Of a stretch of 63,638 bases of DNA, positions 12,001 to 18,300 are shown piece after piece. The stretch comes from Bacteroidales bacterium (GTDB lineage: Bacteria; Bacteroidota; Bacteroidia; Bacteroidales; F082). How positions within the stretch are numbered: the first letter of the stretch is position 1; the number at the start of each line of letters is the position of its first letter. Both the position numbers and the translations under genes were made by a program. The notes under the pieces were generated by a model, which worked only from the letters and a program-made list of their open reading frames with translations, was not told the DNA's origin and did no database searches. Location: assembly GCA_024400425.1 (NCBI GenBank), contig JAKSMV010000019.1:1-63638 (forward strand), given 5' to 3'.

Positions 12001-12738
12001 GAACTCTACATTCCGCGCACCGAGCCAGGCTATTATGGCGTGAGCGTGTTCGGCTATAGTCCGGTCCGCGAGCAGCAGCACATGACCATCGAGGCTGACA
12101 TCCTGCCGTTCGAGGTGCGCAGCATCACGCCAAACCGTGGCGGCAACACGGGCAAGGTGACCGTGAAGCTCATCGGTTCGAAGTTCCGTCACGATATGGA
12201 AGTCTGCCTCTATAATTCACGCGATACGATTTATGCCGAGGCCTTGCAGTATGTCAACTTCAACGAAGCCTTCGTCACCTTCGACCTGAAGGGAGCCGAG
12301 CTGGGTGTCTATACCTTGCGTGCCGTCAACTACTGCGCTGGTGCCACTTACTTGCACAACTGCTTCACGGTGGTGGAAGGCGAACCTGAGAACCTCTCGA
12401 CCAACCTCATCATTCCGGCAGGTTTACGTGCCAACCGTTATTGCTGCCTGACGCTCGAATTCGGCAACATCGGCAACACCGACATTGTCAATCCGCGCAT
12501 TGTGCTGCGCAGCTTGGGCGAGTCGTGGATTGGCCTGAGAAGGGGAGAACTGAACATCCACCGTACCGAACTGGAGATTCCGGTTCAGTTTGAGGATGAG
12601 CCTGACGGCGTGCTGCGTCCTGGCGTGCGTCACACCATCACCATCTACTGCTACACCAACGCAGAGATGTTGTTCAGCATCGATGTGAACGAAGAAATCG
12701 ACGCACATGAGTATGTTAAGAATTTGATGTTACATTAA
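1..12738 (+). CDS. Giant secreted beta-helix / CARDB surface protein (5' partial)
   Basis: The reading frame is open from base 1, so the true start and signal peptide lie upstream; 4,245 residues are visible. In visible-residue numbering there is the tail of one right-handed beta-helix unit, then five full units. Each full unit opens with an I-Y-V-x(n)-G-S-G...DG-SW-NA motif and closes with GAYE or GAVE near residues 311, 829, 1228, 1680, 2070 and 2474, the pattern of choice-of-anchor Q (polymorphic beta-helix) proteins. Two small modules ending in CDSxV/L sit between units. Then come two fibronectin III-like segments (about 2480-2705), nine CARDB-like modules starting P-D-L/F (2706-3900) and a TIG-like domain (about 4035-4115). 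No T9SS sorting domain, LPXTG or transmembrane anchor is seen at the C-terminus. It heads a run of five closely spaced genes. A surface adhesin or matrix role is inferred from architecture only. Confidence 0.85.
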   Translation, partial: AILDNGVLRNVDFDNNNIARDASIGTGAASYTKGTALSMVGGILDHVSITNDSTVYVSSANSAINSYLYVMNGEIINCDFSHNIGKIVLWGANVENTNFEYNQVRRDLPETDNVNEAQVFANASTFVNCRFVRNNAVAVSKSGNGTLYGNSYETCLFAHNNSAAIRNHSSSDNDVFTNCNIVNNMTKNESAVPVSGGIFNNTVVWGNRDYLNMPAHFKFSDLANKYVFNHVAVELGLEDYPDVIALASSNTGTSEAYVYPFFLAPEADDYELCDASALINAGDNSVVNVATDIIGQDRMADGIVDIGAYEYRCMRYREYTDVCQTSMYPFYGEWLTESGQYIHRFPIEGQDCDSVVVLNLHFKRIIYVTETGSGLRNGTTWENAFGTLYEAIEASSQNTDDLTQIWVAQGLYRGDGTSVNAFRVFPNVQLYGGFVGNELADYDITQRDFENHVTTLDGDYIQRVIYMVEDATEETAPIIDGFTIKNGFSRANVSQGTAMFLKQYVHVRNCTITENWTNTGVGAVYIQAEDINNCDVKKILNTFENCKFTNNQGAYAVHSANTSFTNCSFENNDRRGVEIVTYTKFDNCTFTANKGRAVWLISGFRKFQNEWKETYTIDYMDMTNCVLTNNGGGIAYKIRTCSGHGEGNIVSTVIANNTTTDVENAVMGQDGFIKHNYQKGGAIFGDEATPINIICSTITNNRAQKDGGALYGSSFHLTNTILSGNKAGSKSNQLSNYYCEFSICDEDLVSMISIETYDMKYCAIEGGYPGEGNICLNSDFKLDLNGYTPKATSACVNQGTTDGVTVPEYDIYGNSRVLQGRIDIGAVESNFAGRELLAADANHIMYVAPEGSGTKDGSSWENATSCFQMALNFAMAMDPKPQIWVKEGIYLDDNPQFWSGLAMMPGVNVYGGFTGNETPDFNLDDRDLNTHLSILDGKNKKRIVEQIDDFDAANAVVWDGFVMRNGYAREGYASNILALTESEVDSYFDEYMNGGAAMLKTGGTLKNCNLYGNNAIKGGAIYKTSNASLASNILNCKMSFNYATDEGGALYSNVPSSFFSGTLPVDTIANCEISDNESDRHGALRTTRTKILNTSILHNTTDLYAFDTLTSGHKNNEYVNCVLWGNSSRNYAFQTEGSDNTYDYCAIQGGGPAEGSGEGLINLAQENTGSDPSAHYPNFLDPEHFIYRPIETSSFINVGDNDSVVGDYDLAFKNRIKDETVDMGAYEETCLNYVHRDVIVNESYDFYGQHLTESGDYFYQWTPQGAECDSLVSLHLEIRHIVYVTVGGSGTKDGRSWANAMDNVQTAINEASAQAAEFGECMVWVAKGTYAGNGTSAQAFQLKPNVTVMGGFAGNELQGIDFDARDFDANETILTGSHSQRVVGNYGNESAFSQVNRGCIDGFTIKDGYTTGNGGGVYGKNFISVKNCKIYSNQGGKGAGVYAENRCEITQCEIYSNTALNDGGGAYCESSTLTYCNIHNNLCDNTASAGQQRRGAGIYGKNATVNNCLIANNSALTEKSFGGGMFIDNSAVQSQLLNCTMVNNFSYNLGGGVYSVNSGSNNEFINCVLWGNRTLLNDQQVAVSASNVPIYLRYCAVQGGCAGIGNINLTNENTGSIFAPQFVSPSENVGANYGGGDWHFADGSILANHGERMTYTLTHDLDVNNARLKNNRIDIGAYESDYVNEYHAVPDAHNIIYVNKNNSGGNQSGDSWENAIPDLQLAINFAGDDDNHPKVWIAGGTYTSNGWPYVDAFVALNGIDLYGGFAGNEPYDYDLNDRNLVAHQTILDGQNIQRVLHQAHSTFFKYKQIEELHSAIYDGLTIKNGFVYKNDGGGVRMQKGDLRNSIIENCHALSGGNGGGGIVKAASNVTVSNSIIRNCKAEDTKGGGASYGAITFYNCLLANNSALQCNGYSSGGGAAYGGTFINSTIVNNYAEENGGGLAGSYVVKNSIVWGNKVGNNVSGNLYTSDPNVEGIFADNSVKYSAIEGGMAGEGNITLNSENEGTDDVNYPMFAEPSIAAGCDYTGGDWTLQEGSVCIGHGNNEYVEGAYDLAHEARVRQYTVDMGAYESPYDQEFEITPDANNIIYVTENGAGDMDGSSWADATPYLQYAMERAALMNPKPVIWVAAGSYHGEGVPQYPAFILPKGVSIYGGFAGDEPATYNLDDRDFDINISYLDGQNMQQILRHDENNPSSQYDHIDGFTFQNGRSNRSGGAANLVGCLVDNCKFYNNAAIDEGGNNIFGGALKMSNTEVYRSEFVGNYANVDGGAIYGSGIVSHSLIKDNRADRNGGGVNGGAKLYDCEISYNTAEKGGGIYNCGTMRNCTVVKNNAALTTGGTSDNGGGIYRMSSSDGFGGSVANLYTNNIIWGNKTGALVSNIRMAPGAGAMTYSAIERDEVMPTGMGNIVIESINDGSDNALVYVRFSNPDDGDFSLMENSMCIDVGCNDYAAPGDYDLAGNERIRGGVIDMGAYEQTPVNCKVPTGLNVPEELITFTTADVNWNPGGEETEWLVYYAFSNGSNVQTILVDTNYVQLQNLHPNLEYFVKVRSVCGDDEMSSFCVPKYFNTQCDPDSIVWTNYLVEEGLVPLQDQTLESNSHIYFSWDYIDGADSYDLYLWRTDHGNGLPIPDFPVAYGLTRNYTTVDLYQSYYQGYGIYDHCPGWGCEPAPPVYLRQEDPYETAYYAWKVVAHKQCATIESDTMYFNTALPDLHVTGMDHSYAQTGQVMTVEWTVKNDGVGPTPIGEEWNDYIVLSYPVNWQRESFTNVPAESFLMASVPNLRALNPGEEYTNSVNINIPDDMYGSVFLFVLSNWEPYSGMSLDFTPYGGVFPNPYNPPYIPHDPGDPEGYMEGSCSPESFAEIHGCDNFFYQYIDVDIPPIPDLVARNVIPPYESVAGDSITLSWNLINQGGAGFEASPVTDIIYMSTDSIFSSQARQIGTFMDTISMMRNDTITRVATFPTDERDIDTFYFFVRTDATNSVYESLFEGNNVSPASVHPSVLLPAPPPDLTVTGLSLEMDTVSPYEYFHMSYCVKNIGYVNAKALADPNQGGGISDTCGIVPPWRGRQWKDSFYLSDVDTLNTNMATFIHSIVNDTLLYTLTELPEVDTLVWHWAVCHYEVPDTLSANASHNDSIAYYHAVEQSLVDRQEFYETQMAKYHNHYLVEGKIRTPHTIQEGKYYIYVKTDADDAIFEYQHEHNNIIKDSIYVVQPDLTVDSIWINDTRDSLCYVLGNIGSGKMIDERITLTVNFNNAQVGRKTLSRFDLNPGQTCRGNVPIEIPCNFYEVNSLKLQATPQNDKDFTNNNKLIENYHLYNPDFLACNLLSPTDLNSGDSFDVVYDIVNKGSVNYTGNINLGVYLGLSPELNFITATQLNLDPYPIAIAVGDTVTVTQNVTLPIEAQGPYYIYVSVNDGEEICEGDNVHSDFIVSDLLNVTLSPYPDFMVTEASMPGMATAGSMVDVSYRTINQGIRDVRAGETWVDAIYVSHSPSFSVETSELLTSITCSGPLAIGATYDISRQVLLPASLSTDNYYIYVVNDINDAVFEYVGEYNNIYQSASIPVAEYSLDLAMTSLTGSQSVEWNESVTYNYSVNNLGSRPTISAYYDKLYLSVDETWDENDVELIKVKKDGVSGGGHYAGTFSIRIPYGYLGNYYLIAVADALSNNPDSNAENNIMALPIEISSIPVPDLEVSDVTVLTEFPACGQPIRVAYKVTNVGDGPTFGTYSDRVVYSRNTYDNGTLVSNITIADILQPGEYYRDTISFIVPVPQTGNYAVYVNANSNKDMFEMNYENNLYMIPVVVDLNAPGDLVVENVEHPSYITAGEQMTITWNVKNLGPNELSGTGCSDVVYLSADNVFDGNDKLLGNVTYNPTIPIYSHVTNSLTATISGVQEGDYYIIVLADARNTFYELDEDNNRGYSAYPFHVELPVLPFNTEVPFDMNNYQYKDFKLEIGNNISETVRIYVTSTDSLMGAVNNIYVLHDSIGTNLNYEFSTDGQMTSNSELYIPRTEPGYYGVSVFGYSPVREQQHMTIEADILPFEVRSITPNRGGNTGKVTVKLIGSKFRHDMEVCLYNSRDTIYAEALQYVNFNEAFVTFDLKGAELGVYTLRAVNYCAGATYLHNCFTVVEGEPENLSTNLIIPAGLRANRYCCLTLEFGNIGNTDIVNPRIVLRSLGESWIGLRRGELNIHRTELEIPVQFEDEPDGVLRPGVRHTITIYCYTNAEMLFSIDVNEEIDAHEYVKNLMLH

Positions 12739-12749
12739 TATGTTTTTCA

Positions 12750-14024
12750 ATGAAAGCGAAAATGAATAAAATCCGGTTTTGCAAAATACTGTTTTCCTTG
12801 GCGCTGACGGTGCTGTCGGTTCAGGTTAGGGCACAAGTGTTACATGGCTTCGGAGCAAAGAACGACAACTATATTCCGGCCATCATTCCGCCTGGACAAA
12901 CAATGGTCGATGTCACTTTGGGCAATCCTGACGACACTGACCCGAATGTCCAGTATCATTGGGAATTCATTAAAGTGAACAAACCGCACTATCAGTGTTC
13001 GTTTTGCCCTGAATGGCCGAACACGCAAATGCCTGTGGTGACCTTGGAATATGGACTTTGGCTCTTTCAGGTCACGCGAGCATCCAAATATGGCATTCAG
13101 ACTGAAAATGTCGTCGTGAATGTCTCGAACGACATCTTTGTCAAGGCCAAGCCTAAGAATAACCGTTGCTGCTGGAGCAATGGTGAGGAAATTAGTCTGA
13201 GCCAGTTCGACATTACGACAGAGCCTCCGGGGTTTGAAAACCTCATCGAATTATCCGAGGATAGCCGTGTGGCACAGCATTGGGCCGAAAGCCCCGAAAC
13301 CGAGCAGATTATTTCCTTCCAGGCTGTTGAAGGCTGCGAATATCCTGTGCACGGGCAGACCTCGATTAATGTCATCGAAGGCCAAGTCTATGTACAGGCT
13401 AATTTTGTCGCGGATAGAGGTTTGGTTCGGGCCATTGATGCTATGGAGTCGATCCGTGAGATCAATGGAATGAAAGATAGGTTTAAAAAGGCTGAGGAAA
13501 TGCTGAAGCCTGTGAAAAAACTTGGGCCATTTGACTACGATTATAATGTCGGAGGAGCAGTGAATTTATATGGAGGCTACGAGTGCTGCTGTGGTACGAA
13601 ACATAACTATTTAGGTATCAATGCGAACCTTTATGGAAGTGTTTCCGTCATGGCGACTTTTACGCCTTTTGTGGCTTTCCCTCCGTTTAAGATTAAGTTT
13701 GGCGTTGAAGGTGGCATATCGCTGACACTTGCTGATTTCAAAGTGTCAGGAAGTATTTTCGATGATGACGAATGTGGCTGTTCTTTGGTTGACCTCATAC
13801 CATTTAATGTCTATGTCGATATCATGGGAGGTATTGCGTTTGAAGGTCCAGCCGCCGACATGCTGTCGGCTACCGGACTCGTAGTCGGCGGATTGTCGTG
13901 GACACTCAATTATAACATTAAGGATGGCTGGGATGCCACGAACTTAAATTTCTACCTCAAGTTAAGAGGAAAGGTTTGCCTGCTTTTTGCTCGTTATCAG
14001 ATGGAATATTATTTGGTTGATTAA
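12750..14024 (+). CDS. Exported protein of unknown function, giant-protein partner
   Basis: 424 residues with a Sec signal peptide (charged start, hydrophobic core, VRAQ cleavage region near residue 29). ATG 12750 lies 11 bases after the stop of the giant gene; an in-frame ATG at 12762 would also keep the signal peptide. The N-terminal third looks like an Ig/PKD-type beta domain. A short charged helical stretch follows near residues 220-255. The last 160 residues are glycine-rich and strand-rich with Cys clusters (CCC, CGC) and end in an aromatic-rich strand, which could suit a membrane-associated beta structure. No T9SS sorting domain. I do not recognise the family; position suggests a function coupled to the giant protein. 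Confidence 0.75.
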   Translation: MKAKMNKIRFCKILFSLALTVLSVQVRAQVLHGFGAKNDNYIPAIIPPGQTMVDVTLGNPDDTDPNVQYHWEFIKVNKPHYQCSFCPEWPNTQMPVVTLEYGLWLFQVTRASKYGIQTENVVVNVSNDIFVKAKPKNNRCCWSNGEEISLSQFDITTEPPGFENLIELSEDSRVAQHWAESPETEQIISFQAVEGCEYPVHGQTSINVIEGQVYVQANFVADRGLVRAIDAMESIREINGMKDRFKKAEEMLKPVKKLGPFDYDYNVGGAVNLYGGYECCCGTKHNYLGINANLYGSVSVMATFTPFVAFPPFKIKFGVEGGISLTLADFKVSGSIFDDDECGCSLVDLIPFNVYVDIMGGIAFEGPAADMLSATGLVVGGLSWTLNYNIKDGWDATNLNFYLKLRGKVCLLFARYQMEYYLVD

Positions 14025-14036
14025 TAAATTACTAAG

Positions 14037-15341
14037 ATGAATACAATAAAAAAACTGGTATTATTTGTTTCATTATTTGCTGCTTTGGGTGCAAAGGCTC
14101 AAACGGATGTGTATCCTGCCTATCTTCCTGCCGATTTCAACATTGCCATCGACTATGGGAAGGAAGGCGTGAACTTTTATGCTCAGGACGAAAGCGCGCA
14201 TCATTTGTGTGGTCATTTGGCGTATTATGAATTATACGGATTGCGTCCCACCGATGGCCACCAGTGGATTGATGTCACGGGCGGCACGCAGAATGCCGAG
14301 GCCGAAAACTCGCCTACATCGCTGATGTGCCGTATGCTGAAGATTTTCCGTCATGCTGACATGGGCGAGATGGGAAGCCTGTATCGACCTGCCGATGCCG
14401 CTTTCCTCGACACGATGGCCTCCATCGATTCGGTCCGCACGCGTTGGCTTGAATTGGCCGGACAAACGACGCGTTTCGATTTCCTGCTCGGATTCATGAA
14501 TGGCAGCAAGTTCAGTTCTTTCGTCGATTTGTATCATGGTGAGGAAAAGATGTTCACCACGATGATCAATTGTGTGAAGCTGGGCGGACAATGGTATCTG
14601 ACCATGGAGCAGGAAACAAGCCCGATTATGGGAACCTTGCAGTGGTATTTCTATGTCTATGGCACCGAAGGCCTTGAGGTGAGCAAGGATATGGATAATG
14701 ACGGCATTCTCAATTTCGACGACAATTGTCCGTGCACCTACAATCCCGACCAGCTTGACAGCGATGGAGATGGAATTGGGGATGCTTGCGACAACTGCCC
14801 AAATCATCCCAATCCCGACCAGAAAGACTTCGACAAGGATGGCGTTGGCAATGAGTGCGACAACTGCATGTTCACGCCGAATCCCGACCAGGCCGACCGC
14901 GACCACGACGGTGTGGGCGATGAGTGCGACTTCTGTCCCGACGATTTCGACCCAAACAATATCTATTCCTTGAACGACAATTGGGAAGAAGTAGGCGAGG
15001 CATGCGACCCCGACATCGACCACGACGGCATCCCGAATGAACAGGATGACGACATGGATGGCGATGGCTGGCCTAACGACATGGACAACTGTCCGAGAAT
15101 CTACAACCCGAATCAGGCCGACAGCGACAGGGACGGCGTGGGCGATGTGTGCGACAACTGCCAGCTGAAGTATAATCCGGGACAAGAAGACCAAGACCAC
15201 GATGGAATAGGCGATGTGTGTGATGATGACCAGGATGGCGATGGCATCCCTGACCAGTGGGACAACTGCCCGGAACACTATAACCCGGGTCAGGAAGACG
15301 AAGATTGCAATGGCATAGGCGATGCCTGCCAGGATTTTTAA
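14037..15341 (+). CDS. Thrombospondin type 3 repeat secreted protein
   Basis: 434 residues. The signal peptide ends near residue 22 (GAKAQ). Residues 23-218 form an unrecognised domain. Residues about 219-434 are eight thrombospondin type 3-like calcium-binding repeats of the form DxDxDGxxDxxDNCPxxxNPDQ, interrupted once by a roughly 15-residue insert. Each repeat carries aspartates for Ca2+ and cysteines for disulfides, so a calcium-stiffened rod is expected. The protein stops inside the repeats, with no T9SS domain or OmpA domain after them, although such repeats often link to those. It sits 12 bases after the previous gene and 20 before the next, so co-transcription is likely. Confidence 0.88.
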   Translation: MNTIKKLVLFVSLFAALGAKAQTDVYPAYLPADFNIAIDYGKEGVNFYAQDESAHHLCGHLAYYELYGLRPTDGHQWIDVTGGTQNAEAENSPTSLMCRMLKIFRHADMGEMGSLYRPADAAFLDTMASIDSVRTRWLELAGQTTRFDFLLGFMNGSKFSSFVDLYHGEEKMFTTMINCVKLGGQWYLTMEQETSPIMGTLQWYFYVYGTEGLEVSKDMDNDGILNFDDNCPCTYNPDQLDSDGDGIGDACDNCPNHPNPDQKDFDKDGVGNECDNCMFTPNPDQADRDHDGVGDECDFCPDDFDPNNIYSLNDNWEEVGEACDPDIDHDGIPNEQDDDMDGDGWPNDMDNCPRIYNPNQADSDRDGVGDVCDNCQLKYNPGQEDQDHDGIGDVCDDDQDGDGIPDQWDNCPEHYNPGQEDEDCNGIGDACQDF

Positions 15342-15361
15342 CTGTTTAATTTGATCATGCT

Positions 15362-18300
15362 ATGGTAAAACGGTTTTTGTTTTTGATGATAGGGGTCTTC
15401 GCTTTTGCCGGCCTCAAGGCGCAAATCAGCTATACTGGCAGTCTGCCGTTGACGGAGGAAACGGAAGGCTGCGAACCGCCCGAGCCTTTAAGCTCTGACG
15501 AGGCGTTTGAATACCTGACGCAATACATTGAATTTGAATCACCTGAGGATTGCAATTTGTTTTATTCTGTCGAATGTTCGATTAGTGATGTCGCCACAAC
15601 CGAAGAATGTTATTTTACGGTCATCCGTTCCTTCTTGGTGACCGATGCTTGCGGTAACGAACAGGAATTCATTCAGTTAATTTTCGTCTATTACAATCTC
15701 GACGATTTTGCAGGCGAATCGCTGCCCGAAAACACTTTCGATGCATTCTCCGTCGAGGAAGCGCTGCCTAATACCACGGCCTCAGTCGATGCCTATCTCG
15801 CTCATTATGGCGTTGAATACCCATGGTGCTGGGGCGATCACGAGTCGTCATACACGGCTTTGGCTGTCGGCGAGGACGACGATTGCTCCGTGTGGTATGA
15901 CCTTTATTTCAAAATCAATCCTGTGGGATGCCCGCAACAGCTGCTGCTGAACCAACGCGTCATACTCGCCCCGAGCGGATTGGTGCAATGCTCATGCAAT
16001 GAAATGACGCCTTTGGAGGTGACAGGCTGCGACCAAACCATGAGCGTCAGCCATGTCGGAACTATCAATAGCTTTTCAGTTTATGGCGTCGAGTTCTCTA
16101 ATTATTTGCACGGCGATGTGTTCGAAATCAATTTCGAGGATGTCTTCGATGAGGAAAGCCAATGTGACGATTATCTGATTCACCGCACCTATACGGTTTA
16201 CTATCCATGTACACATCAGGAATTTACGATTACACAGGAAGTGCATGTCCAGCCGTTTTTCGGTGTTTCTGGTTCTCTTAAACCTGTGTTTTATTCCACC
16301 GAACCGCCTCAACCCTATACTTTAAGCGAGCTGACCGATGAACTCGACATTTCTTATACTTGCGGAAATGAAAATATCCAGATGTCATACGAGGATATTA
16401 TTGACGAAGAAAACGAAAACCTGATAGAAAGAAGGTATTCCTTCGAAGGAAAATGCGAGAATCTTCATCAGGATGTTTCGCAGTATATGTTCAAGATGGA
16501 AGCGGAACCGAAAGAGTTCATGCTTAACAAAATCGAGGATGTCTCGATGGAAGGCATCGGCGATGGCTATGCCGAACTGAAAAGGCCAAGCTGTTTCTAT
16601 TGCCCTTCGTGCCCCGATGAGGAGCAGAAAATCTTCAAGGTTGAGTGGTACAACAATAGCACGGGCGAGATGTGGACTACCAATCCTGACGATCCGGAAT
16701 GTGACATCTATTCCATCCATACCTTAACGGCTGGGAACTACGAAGTCAAAGTGTTCCCGATTTGCCCCGGCTTTTCGTGGGACGACACGCCTATTTTCAA
16801 GGATGAATTCAAGATTGGCGAGCGTAAGATGGAAGTCAATATTGCGGACGACATGGGCTTGATTTCCAACCATGTGTATCGCAGTTTCATGGCTGTCATC
16901 TCCTTGAAAGGGGCTGATGGCAATTATGTGATGTATGAGGACTATGACAACATCGTCGGAAAGTTCAATGATGAATGGGAACTCACCGATGGCCTGCTGT
17001 ATTCGCCAAAGAAAAAGGAATGGGACTTGTTTGAAATGCACAATCCTCACATGAATGGTCAAGGTGCATACGAAAACATCAAATGGCGTTATGATACCTA
17101 TAACGAACAATACGGTCATGGCCTTCAACGCTTCATCGTGGCAAAGGATGAGCATAATCTGATTACCTACCGTATGTATCTGAGAGACCAGCGCAATAAC
17201 GAATTGGGCACGCTTTATAAGGTAGCCACAAAGACGCTTTATCACGGGGAGCTGTGCTTCTCGGACGACCCGAATGAAATCTTTGGGCCTGTGGGATATA
17301 CCAATGCCGACAGCACTTGCGTCAGGATGATTAATAGCACCGACGATGTGGATTATACCATCATGTTCGAGAACGACCCCGAATTTGCCACCGCAGCAGC
17401 GGCTCGCGTCAAGGTGGAATGTCCGTTGAGCGACAAGATTGACCCGACCACCTTCCGCCTCGGCAACTTCGGCTTCAACAACATGACTTTCGAGGTGCCC
17501 GAACTGGCTTCCTATTACAACCAGCGCATCCAACTCGATTCGTTGGGTTATTGGCTTGATGTCACGGCCTCCATCCAGGTGCCGGAAAACATCGCCTACT
17601 GGATTTTCCAGACCATCGACCCGGCGACGGGTGTAGCGCCAATCGACTCGTTAGGTTTCCTGCCGGTCAACGACACGCTCACGGGCTGTGGCGAAGGCTA
17701 CGTCAGTTTCACCGCTGCGCTCGCCGGCAATGGCACGAGAAGCCTCCATACGGGCGACGAAATCCTCGAAAATGCACAAATCTATTTCGATGAAAACGAC
17801 GTGGTGCCTACCAACGACTATATCAACCAGCTTGATGTGGTGGCGCCAACATCTGTTATCGTGTGCGATACCTTGGGCGCTTTTGCAGCCCGAAAGCTGA
17901 ACATCGCTTTTAGTGCAACTGACGACATGAACGGCTCGGGCGTCCGTTATGTGGAACTCTATGCCAACATCGACCAGACGGGCTTCGAATTGTTGGCCAA
18001 TGTGCATCCCGACAGCGTTTTCGTGTTCCCTATGAACAACGGAACCAACTTCGAGTTTATCGGCCTTGCCGTCGATAACGTAGGCAATAAGGAAGACTAC
18101 AAGACTTATCCCGAATTGTATTATGCTTTGGGCAATCCGCCTACTTCGCTCACGCTGTCGAAAGACAATTTCAAGGAAAATGATGTGGTTGGAACGCTTG
18201 TAGGTAACTTCAAGACCATCGACGACCAAATTTCCGATGTGTTTGCCTACACCCTCGTTGACGGTGAGGGAAGTGCCGACAACAGCCTGTTCCGTATTGA

